From assembly GCA_963969495.1 (NCBI GenBank), contig OZ018323.1, forward strand, positions 71,024,920 to 71,088,919: 64,000 bases of DNA, read 5' to 3'. The DNA is from Ceratothoa steindachneri. Taxonomy: Eukaryota; Arthropoda; Malacostraca; Isopoda; Cymothoidae. A program made the translations under genes and the position numbers. Below, in pieces: positions 31,051 through 44,384 of this stretch. A model generated the notes under the pieces. It was not told the origin of the DNA. It saw only the letters and a program-made list of their open reading frames with translations, and ran no database searches. Position 1 is the stretch's first letter; the number at the start of each line of letters is the position of its first letter.

Positions 31051-31500
31051 CTAAGCATTTTCCAATTTTTTTCCAATACCCGGGTGGTATTTTGTATATG
31101 GCACATTATTAACTGAGGGAAATGTTCCTTTGATAGAGTTATACCTGGGATTTCTTATAAAAATACGTGAACAAAAGTCTTTGCACACTATGTCCTTTAT
31201 ATTCAGATATTTTTCAAATTTTTGTTCGGACTTCACATGAATCCGAAGAGTATAATCGTTTACAAACCAGCATACAAACTTTTTGTCTTTGATGATTCTA
31301 TGTTAACTTCTTCAGGAACCAGATTATCTCTTATATCATATATTGGGTCATCAGAAATATGTTCAAAGTTAATGTTTGTTGGTAAATCTCGTCTATTTCG
31401 AAACACTAAAAGATTTTTAGGAGTGCATTCAGATGACTTCATTTCTAGCATATTGTATACAGCATCCTGGTTTTTATAGAGGGCGTCGCCACAGAAAGAT
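31051..31500 (-). pseudogene. Unidentified possible protein remnant
   Basis: On the minus strand the frame from about 31500 to 31260 reads DALYKNQDAVYNMLEMKSSE, then TPKNLLVFRNRRDLPTNINF and ISDDPIYDIRDNLVPEEVN. Frame 31236-31051 adds CKDFCSRIFIRNPRYNSIKG and VNNVPYTKYHPGIGKKLEN. The amino acid mix is protein-like rather than low-complexity, and the two frames are adjacent. I recognise no family. It could be an old transposase or a host pseudogene, or chance. Confidence 0.2.
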
Positions 31501-34500
31501 ATATAACGTGGCCAAAGTATAGCTGATCATCACCATCCATTAACTGTCCATATTTGACCGTAAAACTCGTCCCATTTATCGCCTATGAAACAATTTGGGT
31601 AAATGATTAAATAGAATTCTACCAAGGTGACTTTAACTGCTTCAGTCATTCAGCATTCACGACCAGTAATTAGTACCATACAAATTTTCAAACATGTTTC
31701 TAAGTGATGAAAGATCATCTTATAATTGTAAAATAATTTTTCAGTTATTTAGTAATTTTTTCTTTTACAATCACATATTCTTTATGCGCCGTTTACATAA
31801 ATAAATTAAGGTTTGGAAGATACCATATCATTTATTACTGAAGGTTTGCTTGATCAATTCACTTTTACACACCGCTCAGAAGAACCCCATCTACAGCTAA
31901 AAGCGAAACACTAATTTTTTGTGTCTTTCTTAATACAAGTTGGTAGCATCGAGTAAGTATGAGCTCTCTTTAAACATTTCGAAGGACTCGCTTGGGTTTC
32001 TTCATCGTTATATCTTTTTTCACTACAATCAGCTACCAATGCTGGCTTCTCTATTGGTGCTAAAGCAACCCATTTGGAGACCAGACTTTGCATTTAATTA
32101 TTGCAGAACTTCTTTTGTATCATAAACTCTCACTATTACTAACTTTATTGTATTACTGCAATGCAAATAATAGGGATGTATCTCACATGGTAACGTAAAT
32201 GAGTGAGAAACAACGTAGCATATGATACTCCCACAAGTGACTGCAGTTGAGGCTATACTAATCAAAATCACAGCGAATAAAAAAATGTAGCAAAGCAAGG
32301 ACCCTCTGGGTGGTGATTGCAACTATATCGACAAACTTAAGATCCCCTTCATCTGTAAATAAATGATAGTAAATAACATTTGTTTTTACACTTAATAGAA
32401 AGTTTTCCTAGTATTTAGGCAAATAATAAACATAAAGATATCCCCAGACAAACCCTCAAATCTAGTGATATAAAACCCACGAGGATTCGACGAAAAACTC
32501 TGTTCTGAAATTATCACTATTTAAAAAAATGGCAGGTTTACCAGAAATTGTTTTGAATTATATACTGCGTTTTATTATAAATTATATTTCTATTTTGTTA
32601 GCATTAAATATTGGAATTTTGCGATTCTTATATCATTACAACTGTGACAATCCATTCAGAGATTAACCAACAATTCGCTTGATCTTTCAAAATTGAATTA
32701 TTTAGGTTGCGTTCTTTCCATCATCAAGATAAATGCATTTAATATAAATAAATCACTCAACTCTTTTCCATTATATCATCAAAGTATATTGATAAATAAG
32801 TTTTACTCTTTTTATTTCCTTATTTTCTATTTCACTTGATTTTTATTGATTCACTTAGTTTTCACCTATATTTATTTTTTTTCACGTGTAGCTGACATTA
32901 TGCATTATTTCCCAAAGCCCCAATTGAAGCAAATATAGTTCAATTTATCGACACAAATAAATTTTCAAATTATCCCTACCAAGTTTATTTGTTTTCTCCT
33001 TCGATTATCGGAACTTTTATTTCCCTGCGTGCCTGAGATCAGCTTTGGTCCAAATTGATGTTGTGCTTCGGTGAAAACCCAATAACTCTTTTTAATCTTT
33101 ATTAAAACATTGAAGAAAAATATTTGCTGGAACCTCGCAACCGATAGACGTAAAAAAATAGCGTTTGTTGCAGTTTCTAGGAATTTCCAACCTGGTTCAG
33201 TGCAGAGGTTCAAAAGTCTTTCTATGGTCAACCTACTAATTTCAGTTGGTTTAAAATGGTAAAATCCATTCTGGATCCAAATTAATAGATATTTTCATGC
33301 CCTTTATATCAGTCACACGTTATTTAAAAGTAATATATGCTACATATATATCCATATAATTCCTTATATAAAATTTAGAAATCGACTCACAAAATTACGT
33401 TACTTGAAAAAGGAAAAATAATGGAGCTATCTTGAAAGTTATTGTGAATGAATTTACTATTCATGATCGCTTATGATTTGGAAATCGTTTCAACACTGAA
33501 AAGTGAAAGCTGTATTTCACTCAGATAGTTGGAAGGAATATATCCCTCATTAATTTCATAATTCGTATTTTAATAATTTTTTTACATTTGATGTTTAAAA
33601 TGGCAGGCGCATATCTGCATATCTGCTTTGCATAGCACTGAGTTGGACTGAATGAATGAAAATTTTTGTCTCACTCCTGATGTCATAAAGGGGCGTACGG
33701 ACCATCGCAGAACAGAAAGGGGACTGGTCACACAAACGTGATTAATACTAGGTAATATCAGGACGAAGCTACATTAAGCACCAATTTCACTGAAGGCATG
33801 GCGTACTTAAAGTATTTAAAATTTTGATCCGGTCAATCAAGCGATCATTAAAAACAAATTCAAATAATGAACCTTCAATGTCAAAATTGATCGTAGTCAA
33901 CCTATGTTTTAATACCATGGCATCCTTCTCCTTTATTCTGCACCCCTAACCTAACCTTTTCTTCTTGTATATATAAATAAGTATAAATTTATATATTTCA
34001 ATTTAACTGCGGATGTTAGTAACTATTGACGAGACCCGAGAAAGCTTTGTGTCTATTTATCTCAAAAGTAATAATAATGATAGACAACTTGAAAGCTAAA
34101 ATTATCTTTCAAAAATTCATAATAATAAAGTTTTAAATTCTCTCACTTATGGCTGATAGTCCAAGCAGTGTATTTATTATTTCTGAACTTGACTGCAAGG
34201 AATAAAGAACAAAGGCTGGAGACAGACAAAGGCAATGGCTCTCCATAAGAGGTTTAAATAGTTTACACCGAGCCATTGTGTCCCTGTGGAGAGGACTCGA
34301 TTTTATATTTTTAAGGGTTCAGTGCCTCGGGCTTTGTTTCCTTGTTTATGTGATTAGGAACTAAATTGTTATTTATGTCTGTTGACCTAATTAAGTGTTA
34401 ACTTTCGAAAAAATGGACCAATATATTAAGCTTTGGTTTATCTTTTTATAATGCATATTAGAGAGCGATTTAGTAGATAAATAATTTCTACTGGCGACGG

Positions 34501-37500
34501 AGAAATTTGAAAAGATATAGATGAAATGATAATGTGTGCAAGCTACATACCTGCAGATCCTTCTGTATCCTTGAAAATGTTAGGAACAACAATCCTGTTG
34601 ATGCAATCTGAAGAATGCTGGGCCATGGTATACCTCACAGTCCCTTGTGGGCAGAAAGAGTTGGACAAAAACTGCAATCGGAAAAGAAGAGAGCAGTATA
34701 CGAGTAGCGTGGAACTCCTCGGAAAAGAAAGATTATATTGGATGAGATTAGAATCTTCTTTGTGAAATTATCAACAGGATTAAATGATTTGAGGTATCTA
34801 AACTTTCCTAATAAACACGGACAAAAAACGGCAATATTTATTTATATGTAAATATCTATGACCTTTCTTTCACAGGCACCCATCCTTAGGTAGTATGAAA
34901 CAAAGAATGACACACATTGGAATTATACCAATTATACGACTTAAATCCAAAGCAAATGGCAGGAATAATAACAATTAAATTTTGCTTATAAGGACCTGAA
35001 ATGTAAAATTATGATGTCGGGTGTTCTCCTTCTCGACCTTATTTTCCCAATACTAAGGAAAATAAGAAATATGAGTCAAATTGTAAAACATTATTAATCT
35101 CACTCATCCTTTAGATGAAGCAATGATGACGATGGTTGATTGCTGAGAATTGACAAGGATAAATTGAACGAATCTCTTGAATCCTGGTTGAATAACACAA
35201 ATGAAGTTTGAACAGGAAAGTAAATGCTGAAATTACAATGGATCAATTGTACTGAGAGTCACTAAAGAATAAAAAAAAAATTAATTGATATTTTGACAAT
35301 AATGATGCTGGATTTAATCAATGACTAAGAGGGAATAGCTTCCAAGGTCAATGAGAAGTCGCGTATGAATTATGAGCGAATTAAACTGAATAGATCACCT
35401 AATTGAACAGAGTGAATGACGATCAGAATATGTAAATCGATGTTGGTATTGAATGCTTATTAATTTGAGGAAGGATCTTAATGAATGATATTCACTGAAT
35501 TGTATCCACTTTACGTGGGTAAACCTTTAGAATAATGCCCTAAATCCCTCAATTTATATGGTCGTGTCCAATGTGAGACGGATTATCCTTAAGTGGGAGT
35601 GACTTGTCCATTCTAGGAATTAGAATTAGCCAAAGAATGTGTTGGTGGTGTAGCTTAATGCACGAATATCTGTTCTAATGTTAGTAGATATAAACAATAT
35701 TTGTATTTGATATGAGGTCCCCTAAGCATTCAGCTGTGTTTGACTTGATAGCGATAAAGGGAGTTAGACGTTCCTAAATCTCGCTTGGCAATTCTATGTA
35801 ATTTATGAATTTAGTTTTATGACTTCTCTGGGGAAAAGTTTTTTGTAGTTGTAAACTGAATGAAAGGAGGGCTGACATCCCCCAAATTTCCCCGCTTTGT
35901 GAAGGAAATGATTAATAGTGAGTTTCGTTTTTATGTATTTGAAACTCCGACGGAAAACAGGTAGAATGGCCAATCGTGAAAACTTTGCAATTAGAGGCTC
36001 GCCTTTCAAAATCTTTTTTTTGAAATATTGACACATAATTTGAAATGAACATAAAATTGAAATTATTTGCCTCCTATACAGTTAACTTGAGAAAGTAAAA
36101 ATTGTAATACTTATGAAAATGTTGCACAAGGTAAAATAAAATACATTCCATTTTGGATGAGAATTGAAAAGAAAAATCAAAACTAACAGAGGAATTTCTG
36201 TTGACATTTAATTTAGAAAATTTATCTAATGCCTTGAGTGTCAAAGCACCTTAGTTATTCCTCTAAAAGCCAGCCCTTGAGTGTAGATGAGCTGTAGAGT
36301 GGAGAGTAAGGGTACGATTAATAGTGCCAGATATTTGGAGTTTTCGTGGTCAGTTGGTATACCACATTGTAGTGTTTCATCTTAACACCTATTTTACGTC
36401 TCATTTTGGTCATGGGAGATAAATTTATATGTATTTTGTGGTGACATTTGGTTGAGTAGAGATGTGTTCATGGTTAAATTTCATTATGCTCCCCCTTTTT
36501 TTTTCCCTTGTTCACCTGTAATGTGAACGTCACTGAAGAATGGCATAAGATTGATTCTCTCAATTGACAATAATAATTCTGATGTGAGTAAATGAGAAAG
36601 AGTAAACGGATTGAATGGTAAATTATGTCATGAATGCGAACAGTGATTTAAGCTATATGGATTGAATAAATTAATCGAATTAATAAGGAATTGAATAGAT
36701 TGAACGACTGACTAAACGAATGACTAGTGAGCGATTTGAGGCAAAATATTAATAAATGAAATTAACAGCACTAAATCTTGATGGCCTCTTTTTAGGTGCG
36801 TCAATGATCATTCAATTTATTTTGCCTTTTCCAATCTGAAACGTAGCTTATATTTTTCTATTTTGGAGCCAGGCTTGAGCATTTCTTGTTTGAAGATTAT
36901 CCTAAGCATGCGAGGCAGAGTGTACATTAATGTAGGAGTGTTCTAGTTGCTCCGATGTTAGTAAATATACTCTTTTTTGTTATATGGTTCCCTATGCATT
37001 TAGGTCTGTTTCACTTGAAAACAAGAAAATCAGTAAGATATTTTTGAATCTCGCTTGTCAAAGTCAGGTCAATTTGTGTTTAGTTATCTGACTTCACACC
37101 AGAAAACTGACTGAGAGGGCTGAACCGAAAGAAGAAAATACTGAAGTGCTACATGAATATATACATGAATATATATATAGAACAAACACGTCTAAATATT
37201 GATCTATTCCTAAAATATTTAACTCTTCCAAGATTCCTAGACAGAAAAAGTGTTCGAGAGAAGAGTCCTTAAATGAAGAAAAGATGAGGTAGATAAGTGA
37301 AATTTGGGGAAAAATAATAGCGGTTACTTGGATGAAGAGGATGTAATGAACATTTAATCTTGGGAATATAGTAGCATCTTAATTGAGAGTGGCGTCATAT
37401 TTTATGAAACGAATGACTTAATACACTAGGCAACGTAAGGTAATTAATAAGACCTATAGAATTTTAATAAATTAATATTAATATTACTTCAACACGTAAT

Positions 37501-37832
37501 AAATTGATGGCGAATTTCTGTCTTTAATTTTTTCAAACTATATTGACTCTTCGCAAACTAATGTCAAGATGAGAACTGTAATGTTAGTACTTTCACGATT
37601 TTCAAATTACAAACAATACAAAAAGTGATACACGTTTTGTATATACATTTTAGTCCTTCGAAAAAATATATAATAGACTAAACATTATTGATAGGAGGGT
37701 GAATTTCAGGTACTGCAAAATATTTTATAATTTTAACCAAAATAATTGTTAACGTTCGAAGGAATACTTTCTTCAGGAATTTATAAATAACCTTATTAAA
37801 TATGCTCATATAAATATTTGCTATTTTATGTT

Positions 37833-37874
37833 AGAATAAATAAGAACTGGGAGATCCCGGTTCTTATTTATTCT
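37833..37874. repeat. Short hairpin, 20-bp arms
   Basis: Left arm 37833-37852 (agaataaataagaactggga) and right arm 37855-37874 pair with one G-T mismatch and a 2-base spacer. There are no flanking conserved sequences. It may be a tiny palindromic repeat rather than a gene. Confidence 0.7.
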
Positions 37875-37974
37875 GACTCTCCGTGTAGGGTTGATGTTAG
37901 TTGCAAAGCTAAATACGTCATATATATTATAAGAATATTCCTTATTTTTTCCTATTTATCTTTAACCATACATA

Positions 37975-38092
37975 TACAAAGTGGCACATAAGTCCAAGGA
38001 GAGTTACATAAAAAAATTACATTTATTTTCCGTAAATAACATTTTATACAAAAGTTGTACATGGAATGTCCTGGAACTTATGGACCACCCTA
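37975..38092. mobile_element. 118-bp mariner-like mini-element
   Basis: The left end reads TAcaaagtggcacataagtc; the right end on the other strand reads TAgggtggtccataagttcc. They match in gtgg, cataagt and cca.gga at the same spacing, and both are bounded by TA, the target of the Tc1/mariner superfamily. The interior is AT-rich and non-coding. It is probably a MITE. Confidence 0.5.
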
Positions 38093-38279
38093 CACATATG
38101 CTACAATGCATAAAATTACTTTTAAACTTATCATATTGCCATAGAATTTCCCCACGCCCAACAACAAAACAATCACACAAAAAAGGGACAGCTCTAAATT
38201 TTAGCATGTTTTTCATATTGGGATAGAACGGTCTGAGGCCGCTTAAATTCAACCGCTATCACATGTTGTTTAAAAACAC

Positions 38280-39451
38280 GTTGCTACCCACGTGCATCTT
38301 CGCGTCGAAGCCGGGCGCCCTATCGCCACCTGAGTCAATATTCAACCAAGGAGGTTCATCTTCCCCCCTTCGTTTCGCCCCATGCGTCGATCTCGCCAGA
38401 TTGAGTTAGGCTTATGGGCAGATAAGGTATGTTCCAAGGCGCGGCTGGGGCAGTTCCTCGAAGCCCCCTCTCCATTGTCCCCTACGCCGAGGGGATGGCT
38501 CCGACTATTTATATGGAAACTTTACCGATTAGATCAGATCAGATCCAGATTATCTTCGCGAGACATCACGCCGATCCGGTCTCACCTTGTGCACCAGGGG
38601 CCCTCTACCTCGAGATCCACTATTTTTGTCCAGAAGAGGACAATATCCCTCGAGTGCCAAGGTTCGAGCCTTCGAGACGCCAAGTCACAAGGCCCCCCTG
38701 TTGTTCAGAAAGAGAACAACGTTAGAACAGCCATTGTTCTTTGAGCCCGTTGACAAGAAACGGTTCTCACCCTTCCCCCTTGTTGTTCAGAAAGAGAAGA
38801 ACGTTAGAACAGCCATTGTTCCTTGAGACCGTAGACAAGAGACGGTTCTCACCCCCCCTCTGTCGTTGAAAAGAGAACAACGTCAGAACAATCATTGTTC
38901 TTCAAGCCCGTTCGTCAAGAAACGGTTCTCATTTCCAAGACGTCACGTCAGGATAATTTCCCCCCCCCCCTTCTTCGGCTGGAACTTGCCAGCGGACCGA
39001 AGATTCCTTTGCGTCGCCTTCCTCTGCACAACAACTTGTAATTACGTAAGCTGAGCATTACCTTTGAGTATCTAACCTTTTGTCAACCCTACCCTGTGCT
39101 TTAAATGGTTTAGCGATCCATCCCATCCCTTTAATTTTCATTTGTTGACCTTTTTAAATCTCTCCCAAATCTTAACCCTCGGATTAGCCAGATATTCCCA
39201 CGACCCTTTCCATTCTCTGTTTATGTAAACATTTTCCGTTTTGTGTGTTGTTGATAGTTTAATTAATAAAACTCTATTTTATTAATGATAGCCATATTAT
39301 TATCCTTGATCTCAGTTCCACTTCTTAAGCATATTGAAGATAAATAACATCGGTCAACCAGATAATCACGCACTCGAAATATAAGAATAGTTCCCTTAAC
39401 GAATAGTTATATATGGTATATCGTCGAGAGTCTATTCTACGACACATATAT
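38280..39451 (+). repeat. LTR-like or other regulatory-looking repeat
   Basis: The GC content is above the flanks. The block holds a TATA-like tttatatgg near 38509, three ~82-bp tandem units (38701-38931), C runs, an aataaaa signal near 39264 and the terminal phrase ctacgaca at 39451. That ending resembles the LTR ends at 14850 (inverted) and 59340. No TG start, primer site or purine tract was found. A solo LTR is possible but unproved; the open frames (up to 120 codons, +) match no family. Confidence 0.3.
38701..38931. repeat. Three ~82-bp imperfect tandem units
   Basis: Units start at 38701, 38783 and 38863 and share gttcagaaagaga, aacgttagaaca, ccattgttc, gacaaga and acggttctcac. Each has GAACAA and TTGTTC in inverted orientation, and GAGAAC/GTTCTC likewise, so each unit could fold. 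Confidence 0.85.
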
Positions 39452-40619
39452 TTTCAACTACGGATATTCGCCTGATTCTCGTTTGCCTGTATAAGCATTT
39501 TGGTTATCAAGAAGTTCTTACCTAATCGATTAGAGAAATAAAATGCCCCCGATAATTACATCACGCACCCACACAATTGCAACGAAAATGTAAACAACTC
39601 CTTTCGTATATGGTCAGACAACCACATTCGAGGAGGCAGTGAGTCACGTATAAGCGAGGCCTACTCATTTCTGCAAGGTTCAAGGTAATTCCGGTGACAT
39701 ATCAGACTCTGATAGGCTTGAGTAAAAGGACACGAAATACAAGTATTTATAAACAGTTAGTTCCTGTTTGAATCTTGCTCGGTTCCTGTTTAATCTCATT
39801 AAGGTCAGTCTATATACTCAAAGTTCAGCTCATTTATTCCTTCAAGCTTTGTTTGAGACGTGTCCTTTTTCCAATTCTGAACTCAGCAAACGGGTTCTAC
39901 ATTATAGACAAAAGTGTCTGAAATTTTTCTGCAATTAGGAAGTTTCCCAAGATTTATGGAGAAAAAACAGAATACTAAGAAACCCCACGACTTTATCATC
40001 CTTTCTTAAAACTTAAGGAGTTAACTATTAAATTATGTATATACAAAACTTCACCTTAAATATCTAAAACGTCTGCTCCCTGTTGAATATGAATGTCCAG
40101 TGGAGCTAATTAAAGGAAGTCGATAAATATCATGAGCAAAAGCATACTTTAGCATGCCAGTTGTGACCAATACAAACTCTGGGCAAGTACTTTTGCTTGG
40201 GAGCAATTCATAAATGCTTTGAACGGTAATAAATTGTTTGTTGTAAACACTAAAATATTAAATGTCAAAATTATTTAAGCTATTATGTTTGTTTGTAATC
40301 CAAGAGGGTAATAAATTATATATTTTTTACTTTAACATGATGGTATAAAGAGGAATGATGAACGATGAAGTAGGCCATTCCCAACCAACTGCTGATTCTA
40401 ACTACATGGTAGATGTTTCCCAAAGGTCGAAGAGGCCAAAATGCACCTATTTCTTATCCTAATCTTTAATCATCTATTGCAATAGTAATACAAAGTACTG
40501 ATCTCTCTATGCCTACACCTTCAGAAAGTTGTAGGCTACCCTCAGAAGAAAGGAACAATTTAAAATCTGAAAAGATCAGTGAAGATAGAGAGTAGAGTGT
40601 CATAGATATTGCTGTTAAG
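39452..40619. other. AT-rich intergenic DNA
   Basis: Stop-dense sequence with no recognised coding motif. Its last ~250 bases may contain the unreadable upstream part of the remnant that starts at about 40620. Confidence 0.45.
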
Positions 40620-41400
40620 AGGAATCCATACTATCCAAACCTGAGACCTCAATGACCTTGTTAACGATCATGGCTTGTTCAAGTGAAATGCCAAGTGTTT
40701 GATTTCCAGGCTCAGAGAGTGTGATTTTATTGATGAAATTGTTTAAGTTACAAGCCAAACAAAACTTCATAAACATTTCTCACAATTCTTTACTTACGAG
40801 TATCAATGTGAGCAATGCCACTGAAAAGATGTATTTGTTCTGTTTGATGCAATTACAATTACATGTAATCCAGATACAAGGAGGCTCTTCATTTAGAGCT
40901 TGTCAAGAAGATTGAGGCAAAACTTTCCATAAGTGGGATAATCTTACATCCCTTCCCTTGGCTCATTCACTATATTTCAAAGATGACTATAACAGTGCCA
41001 AGCTCCTTCGACTAGCCTTAAATTATAAATGTTAAGGCTGTGAAGTCATTGGAGACATCAAAATGGTAGCATTTTTAAGCGGTCTCTAGGGAGATTTTAC
41101 CAAGTTTTATGTCATCTAAGTCTAGAAATAACACAGCACATTACCACAAAAAGCACTGGCCACAAAGGAGTCAGTTCTCTATTGAGGGACATAATGCCAA
41201 GCAAGATCAATTGATGGACCTTTAAAATGTGTTGTTCCCTCCATTCCACTTAAAAATTGCTCTCATAAAGCAGTTTGTTAAAGTTCTTAACAAAGAGTCT
41301 GTAGAATTCAAGTACCTAAAAATGAATGCACCAATCTCTCAGGCAAACATGAAAGCTGAGTGACAACAAGGAGTAACAACAAGGAAAGAAGGTACTCTAG
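40620..41400 (+). pseudogene. Decayed copy of a widespread unnamed invertebrate mobile-element protein
   Basis: The plus-strand translation, with several stops, reads LFKLQAKQNF and GGSSFRACQED, then SLPLAHSLYFKDDYNSAKLL, CEVIGDIKMVAFLSGL, HYHKKHWPQRSQFSIEGHN, PFHLKIALIKQFVKVLNKES and VEFKYLKMNAPISQANMKAE. I recall this order of blocks (L-x-LAHS-x-x-x-KEDY, EVIGDFKMVAFLMGLQGGFTKF and LMKQFVKALNKES) from a protein found in many copies in arthropod and cnidarian genome annotations, without an accepted function that I can name. Copy number suggests it is transposon-borne. This copy is a pseudogene, and its ends are not resolved. Confidence 0.5.
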
Positions 41401-41419
41401 GAGACCTTACAGTCCATTC

Positions 41420-43445
41420 AAGGAGGGTACCTTTGGACTAGCAATCGAGCGGGCACATAGCTGCTCAATTGTTTTGCGTCTCTAAACGGCCACTTTTCAA
41501 GACCTTGTCTAATCTTGACTTGAACTGGTCAACAGATTCACTGTTGACAACTTCCACTGGAAGTGCATTCCACTTACCGCAGATACTGTAAGTGATAAAA
41601 ATCTCCACACAGATTGCGGTTGTAACGCTTCAGTTCAAGTTTGAAGCCGTGATTGCGCGTTCTGTTCTCACTGAGTATGAAAATATCCCGGTAGTCAACA
41701 TTGTCGAACCCTCGAAGTATTTTGAAAACTTCGATGAGCTAACCACGCAGTCTACGGGTTTCCAGCAAGAACAGATCTAATTCCTTTAGTCTATCCTCAT
41801 AACTTTTATGTCGGATAGAAGGAATCAGCTTAGTTGCCTGGCTTGTACACGTTCCAATCTCGCGATGTCCTTTCGCAATGAAGGACTCCAAAATTGTACG
41901 GCATACTCCAGGTGCGGTCGGACAAGTGAGTTGTACAAGCACAGTACAATCTCCTGGTTCCGATAACCAAACTGGCGCTTAATATAGCCTAGCATCCTTT
42001 GGGCCTTTTTCTCTGCCTTAATGCACTGTTTAGAGAACTCGAGGTCATTAGTGATTGTTACACCCAAGTCCTTCTCAGTGTCGGTGGATTCGATATCAGT
42101 GCCCTTAAGGATATACTGAGATTAGGCGTTTCTTCTCCTGGTTCCGATAACCAAACTGGCGCTTAATATAGCCTAGCATCCTTTGGGCCTTTTTCTCTGC
42201 CTTAATGCACTGTTTAGAGAACTCGAGGTCATTAGTGATTGTTACACCCAAGTCCTTCTCAGTGTCGGTGGATTCGATATCAGTGCCCTTAAGGATATAC
42301 TGAGATTAGGCGTTTCCGTGGCTGATATGCATCACTTTGTATTTGTTCACGTTAAAAGGCATTTTCCACGTGTCTGACCACTCCCTAATCTTCCGAACAT
42401 CTTCCTGCAGGCGGGCAGTATTTCCATCCTTTCCAACGTTTATACCAAGCTTGGTATCGTCGGCAAATTTGGAAATCTTGGCAACCATGCCACCGTCCAT
42501 GTTGTTGACGTAGATGATGAATAGTAGTAGTCACAGGAAAGAACCTTGAGGCACCCCACTAGTAACGGGCACCCACTCAGAAGACTGTCCATTCACCACC
42601 ATCCGTTGCCGTCTGCCACTTAGCCAGTTCTAAATCCAGCCGGCTACTTTTCCGTCTAGGCCAGGCGCTCGCACTTTCCGGAGAAGACGGCGGTGTGGTA
42701 CCTTATCAAAGGCTTTCTGAAAGTCTAAGTACACCACGTCCACCACCTTGTCCCGATCGTGCTTACTGAACAGGAAGTGGAAGAATTCCACAAGGTTCGT
42801 CAGGCATGACCGTTGCCTTCGGAAGGCGTGCTGGGAACTCCTCAGTAGAGGGTTTGACTCTAAATACGACGTCATTTTGTCCTTATCATGCTTTCCATGA
42901 GTTTACCGACTATCAAAGTCAGACTGATAGGTCGGTAGTTTGACGGTTGGCTACGGTCTCCTTTCTTGAAGATAGGAGTCACCTCGGCTCCACGCCAGTC
43001 TCTAGGAACGCATTCGGTCCGGATTGACATGTTGAAGATTGCGCTCAGGTGTCGTGACACTTGATCGCGCACTTCTTCCAACACTTTAGGTAGAAAACCA
43101 TCCAGGCCAGGTGACTTATTCGTCATTAAGTCACTGATCTTCTTTTTTATTTCCCCTTCGGTGAAGTCCATATCCTCCAGCTTTTCCCCCGAGTAGGAAT
43201 CCATTGGCTGGGGGATGGGACCAGACTCTTCAGTAAACACTGAAGAGAAGTAGTCGTTGAGGAGGTTAGCATTTTCTGCATCTAAGTGCTTTAATGCCCC
43301 CTCCTCATTTCTTAAAGGGCCACTCGTTCGACAGATTGGTTTACGGCTGTTCACATATCCAAAACCTCCTTGGGATTCTCTTTACAGAGTCTTGCCACTC
43401 GGAGTTCCTCAGACCGCTTAGCCGCCTTTATGAGAAGCTTACTAA
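41420..43445 (-). mobile_element. 5'-truncated CR1-like LINE with RT, broken
   Basis: Minus-strand RT of the CR1 group. Frame 43354-42872 has NSRKPICRTSGPLRNEEG, KSPGLDGFLPKVLEE and PSNYRPISLTLIVGKLMESM. Frame 42875-42630 has SQHAFRRQRSCLTNLVEFFH and YLDFQKAFDKVPHRRLLRKV. Frame 42500-42306 has KFADDTKLGINVG with intact FADD. Frames 42067-41739 hold the post-RT region LYNSLVRPHLEYAVQFWSP, and 41720-41430 hold ICGKWNALPVEVVNSESVDQ. The endonuclease and ORF1 are missing; the 5' break is near 43445. Several frameshifts and a 184-bp duplication disable it. It is a different subfamily from the intact element at 24-28.7 kb. Confidence 0.85.
41951..42316. repeat. Exact direct duplication, 184-bp period, inside the LINE
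   Basis: 41951-42132 is repeated without a visible difference at 42135-42316. The unit starts ctcctggttccgataaccaa and ends taggcgtttc. It lies within the region between FADD and the post-RT block and breaks the frame. Confidence 0.95.
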
Positions 43446-44384
43446 AAGAAAAAAAAAGCCTGAAAGAGTTTTGTTTCCGTGTCTCAGGGGTTTAGGTGCA
43501 GCAAGAAGGCTGACAATTATGTAGAACAGGTTGAGACGTTAGTGAAAACCTGTGGCTAAAGTGGCTGCAGAATATCGCTAAAGGTGCATATCCTTGATGT
43601 CAATCTTGACAAGTAAATGAAGAATACGGGAGCAATGGAAGGGCTTCCATCATGATATACTTAACTTTAAACATAGATATCAAGGAGCATGAAATGTATC
43701 AGGATGGAAAACTAAATCTGTTTGTTTCTTTTCGACGGGAGAGTGATTTACATTACAAACGAAAATCAGGGAAAACTGTTCACTGCTTAATATTTTAACT
43801 TGTTTTTATATATTTCTTGAGGTAGTATTAATAAAATTGTATAAATTTAAATGTTTTTTTAGTACTATAATAAATGAAAATACACAAATTTACTTATTTT
43901 TAGTTGATATTTCATCATACAAGCCACAAATTTAAATTTTAAAGCAAGTAATGGCTATTTTCTATTGTTTTGCAATAAACAGAGTTGGAAAATAAGGTAA
44001 TGTCAGGAACAAAAATTGTGTTTAATAGTGGAATAGATAAAAATTAATTACTTTGATCATCTCTGAGTAGATTTTAAAAATATTTTGACTCGAACAAAGG
44101 AAAATAAATTATCTAAATAATAAGACTAGTCTACTTTAAAAATCATAAAAATCATCCCAGCACTCCATTTATTTTTCTTCTTTGTCCCCACTCTTTTTCC
44201 TTTAAGTCTACCAACTTGATTTAGTCATTTCTGTCTGTATCACATTTGCCAACTACCTCCTTCAAGCAACTACTCTCAGATAAATGGAAGAAACTGTATA
44301 CTTTTGAAATCATTAATTTTAAACATTTAGCTCTGTTGTTTAATAATTTTTAATACAACTTTTAAAATCAGTATTTTTTCTTTA

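Larger units (their letters stand above)
29921..37974. other. 8 kb of AT-rich DNA without a supported gene
   Basis: Long AT-rich, stop-dense stretch. The open frames are short (at most 88 codons) and overlap on both strands, as expected by chance in such composition. A few minus-strand frames around 31051-31500 and 31911-32322 read like diverged protein but match nothing I know. A hairpin lies at 37833-37874. No exon-intron structure, tRNA or promoter could be supported. Distal intergenic or intronic DNA with fully decayed repeats is the likely content. Confidence 0.5.

Noticed and set aside
33000..33231. 88-codon minus-strand frame
   Set aside because: No family resemblance, surrounded by stop-dense AT-rich DNA.
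38701..38931. CRISPR-like spaced repeats
   Set aside because: Only three imperfect contiguous ~82-bp units, with no unique spacers between short repeats, in eukaryotic DNA.
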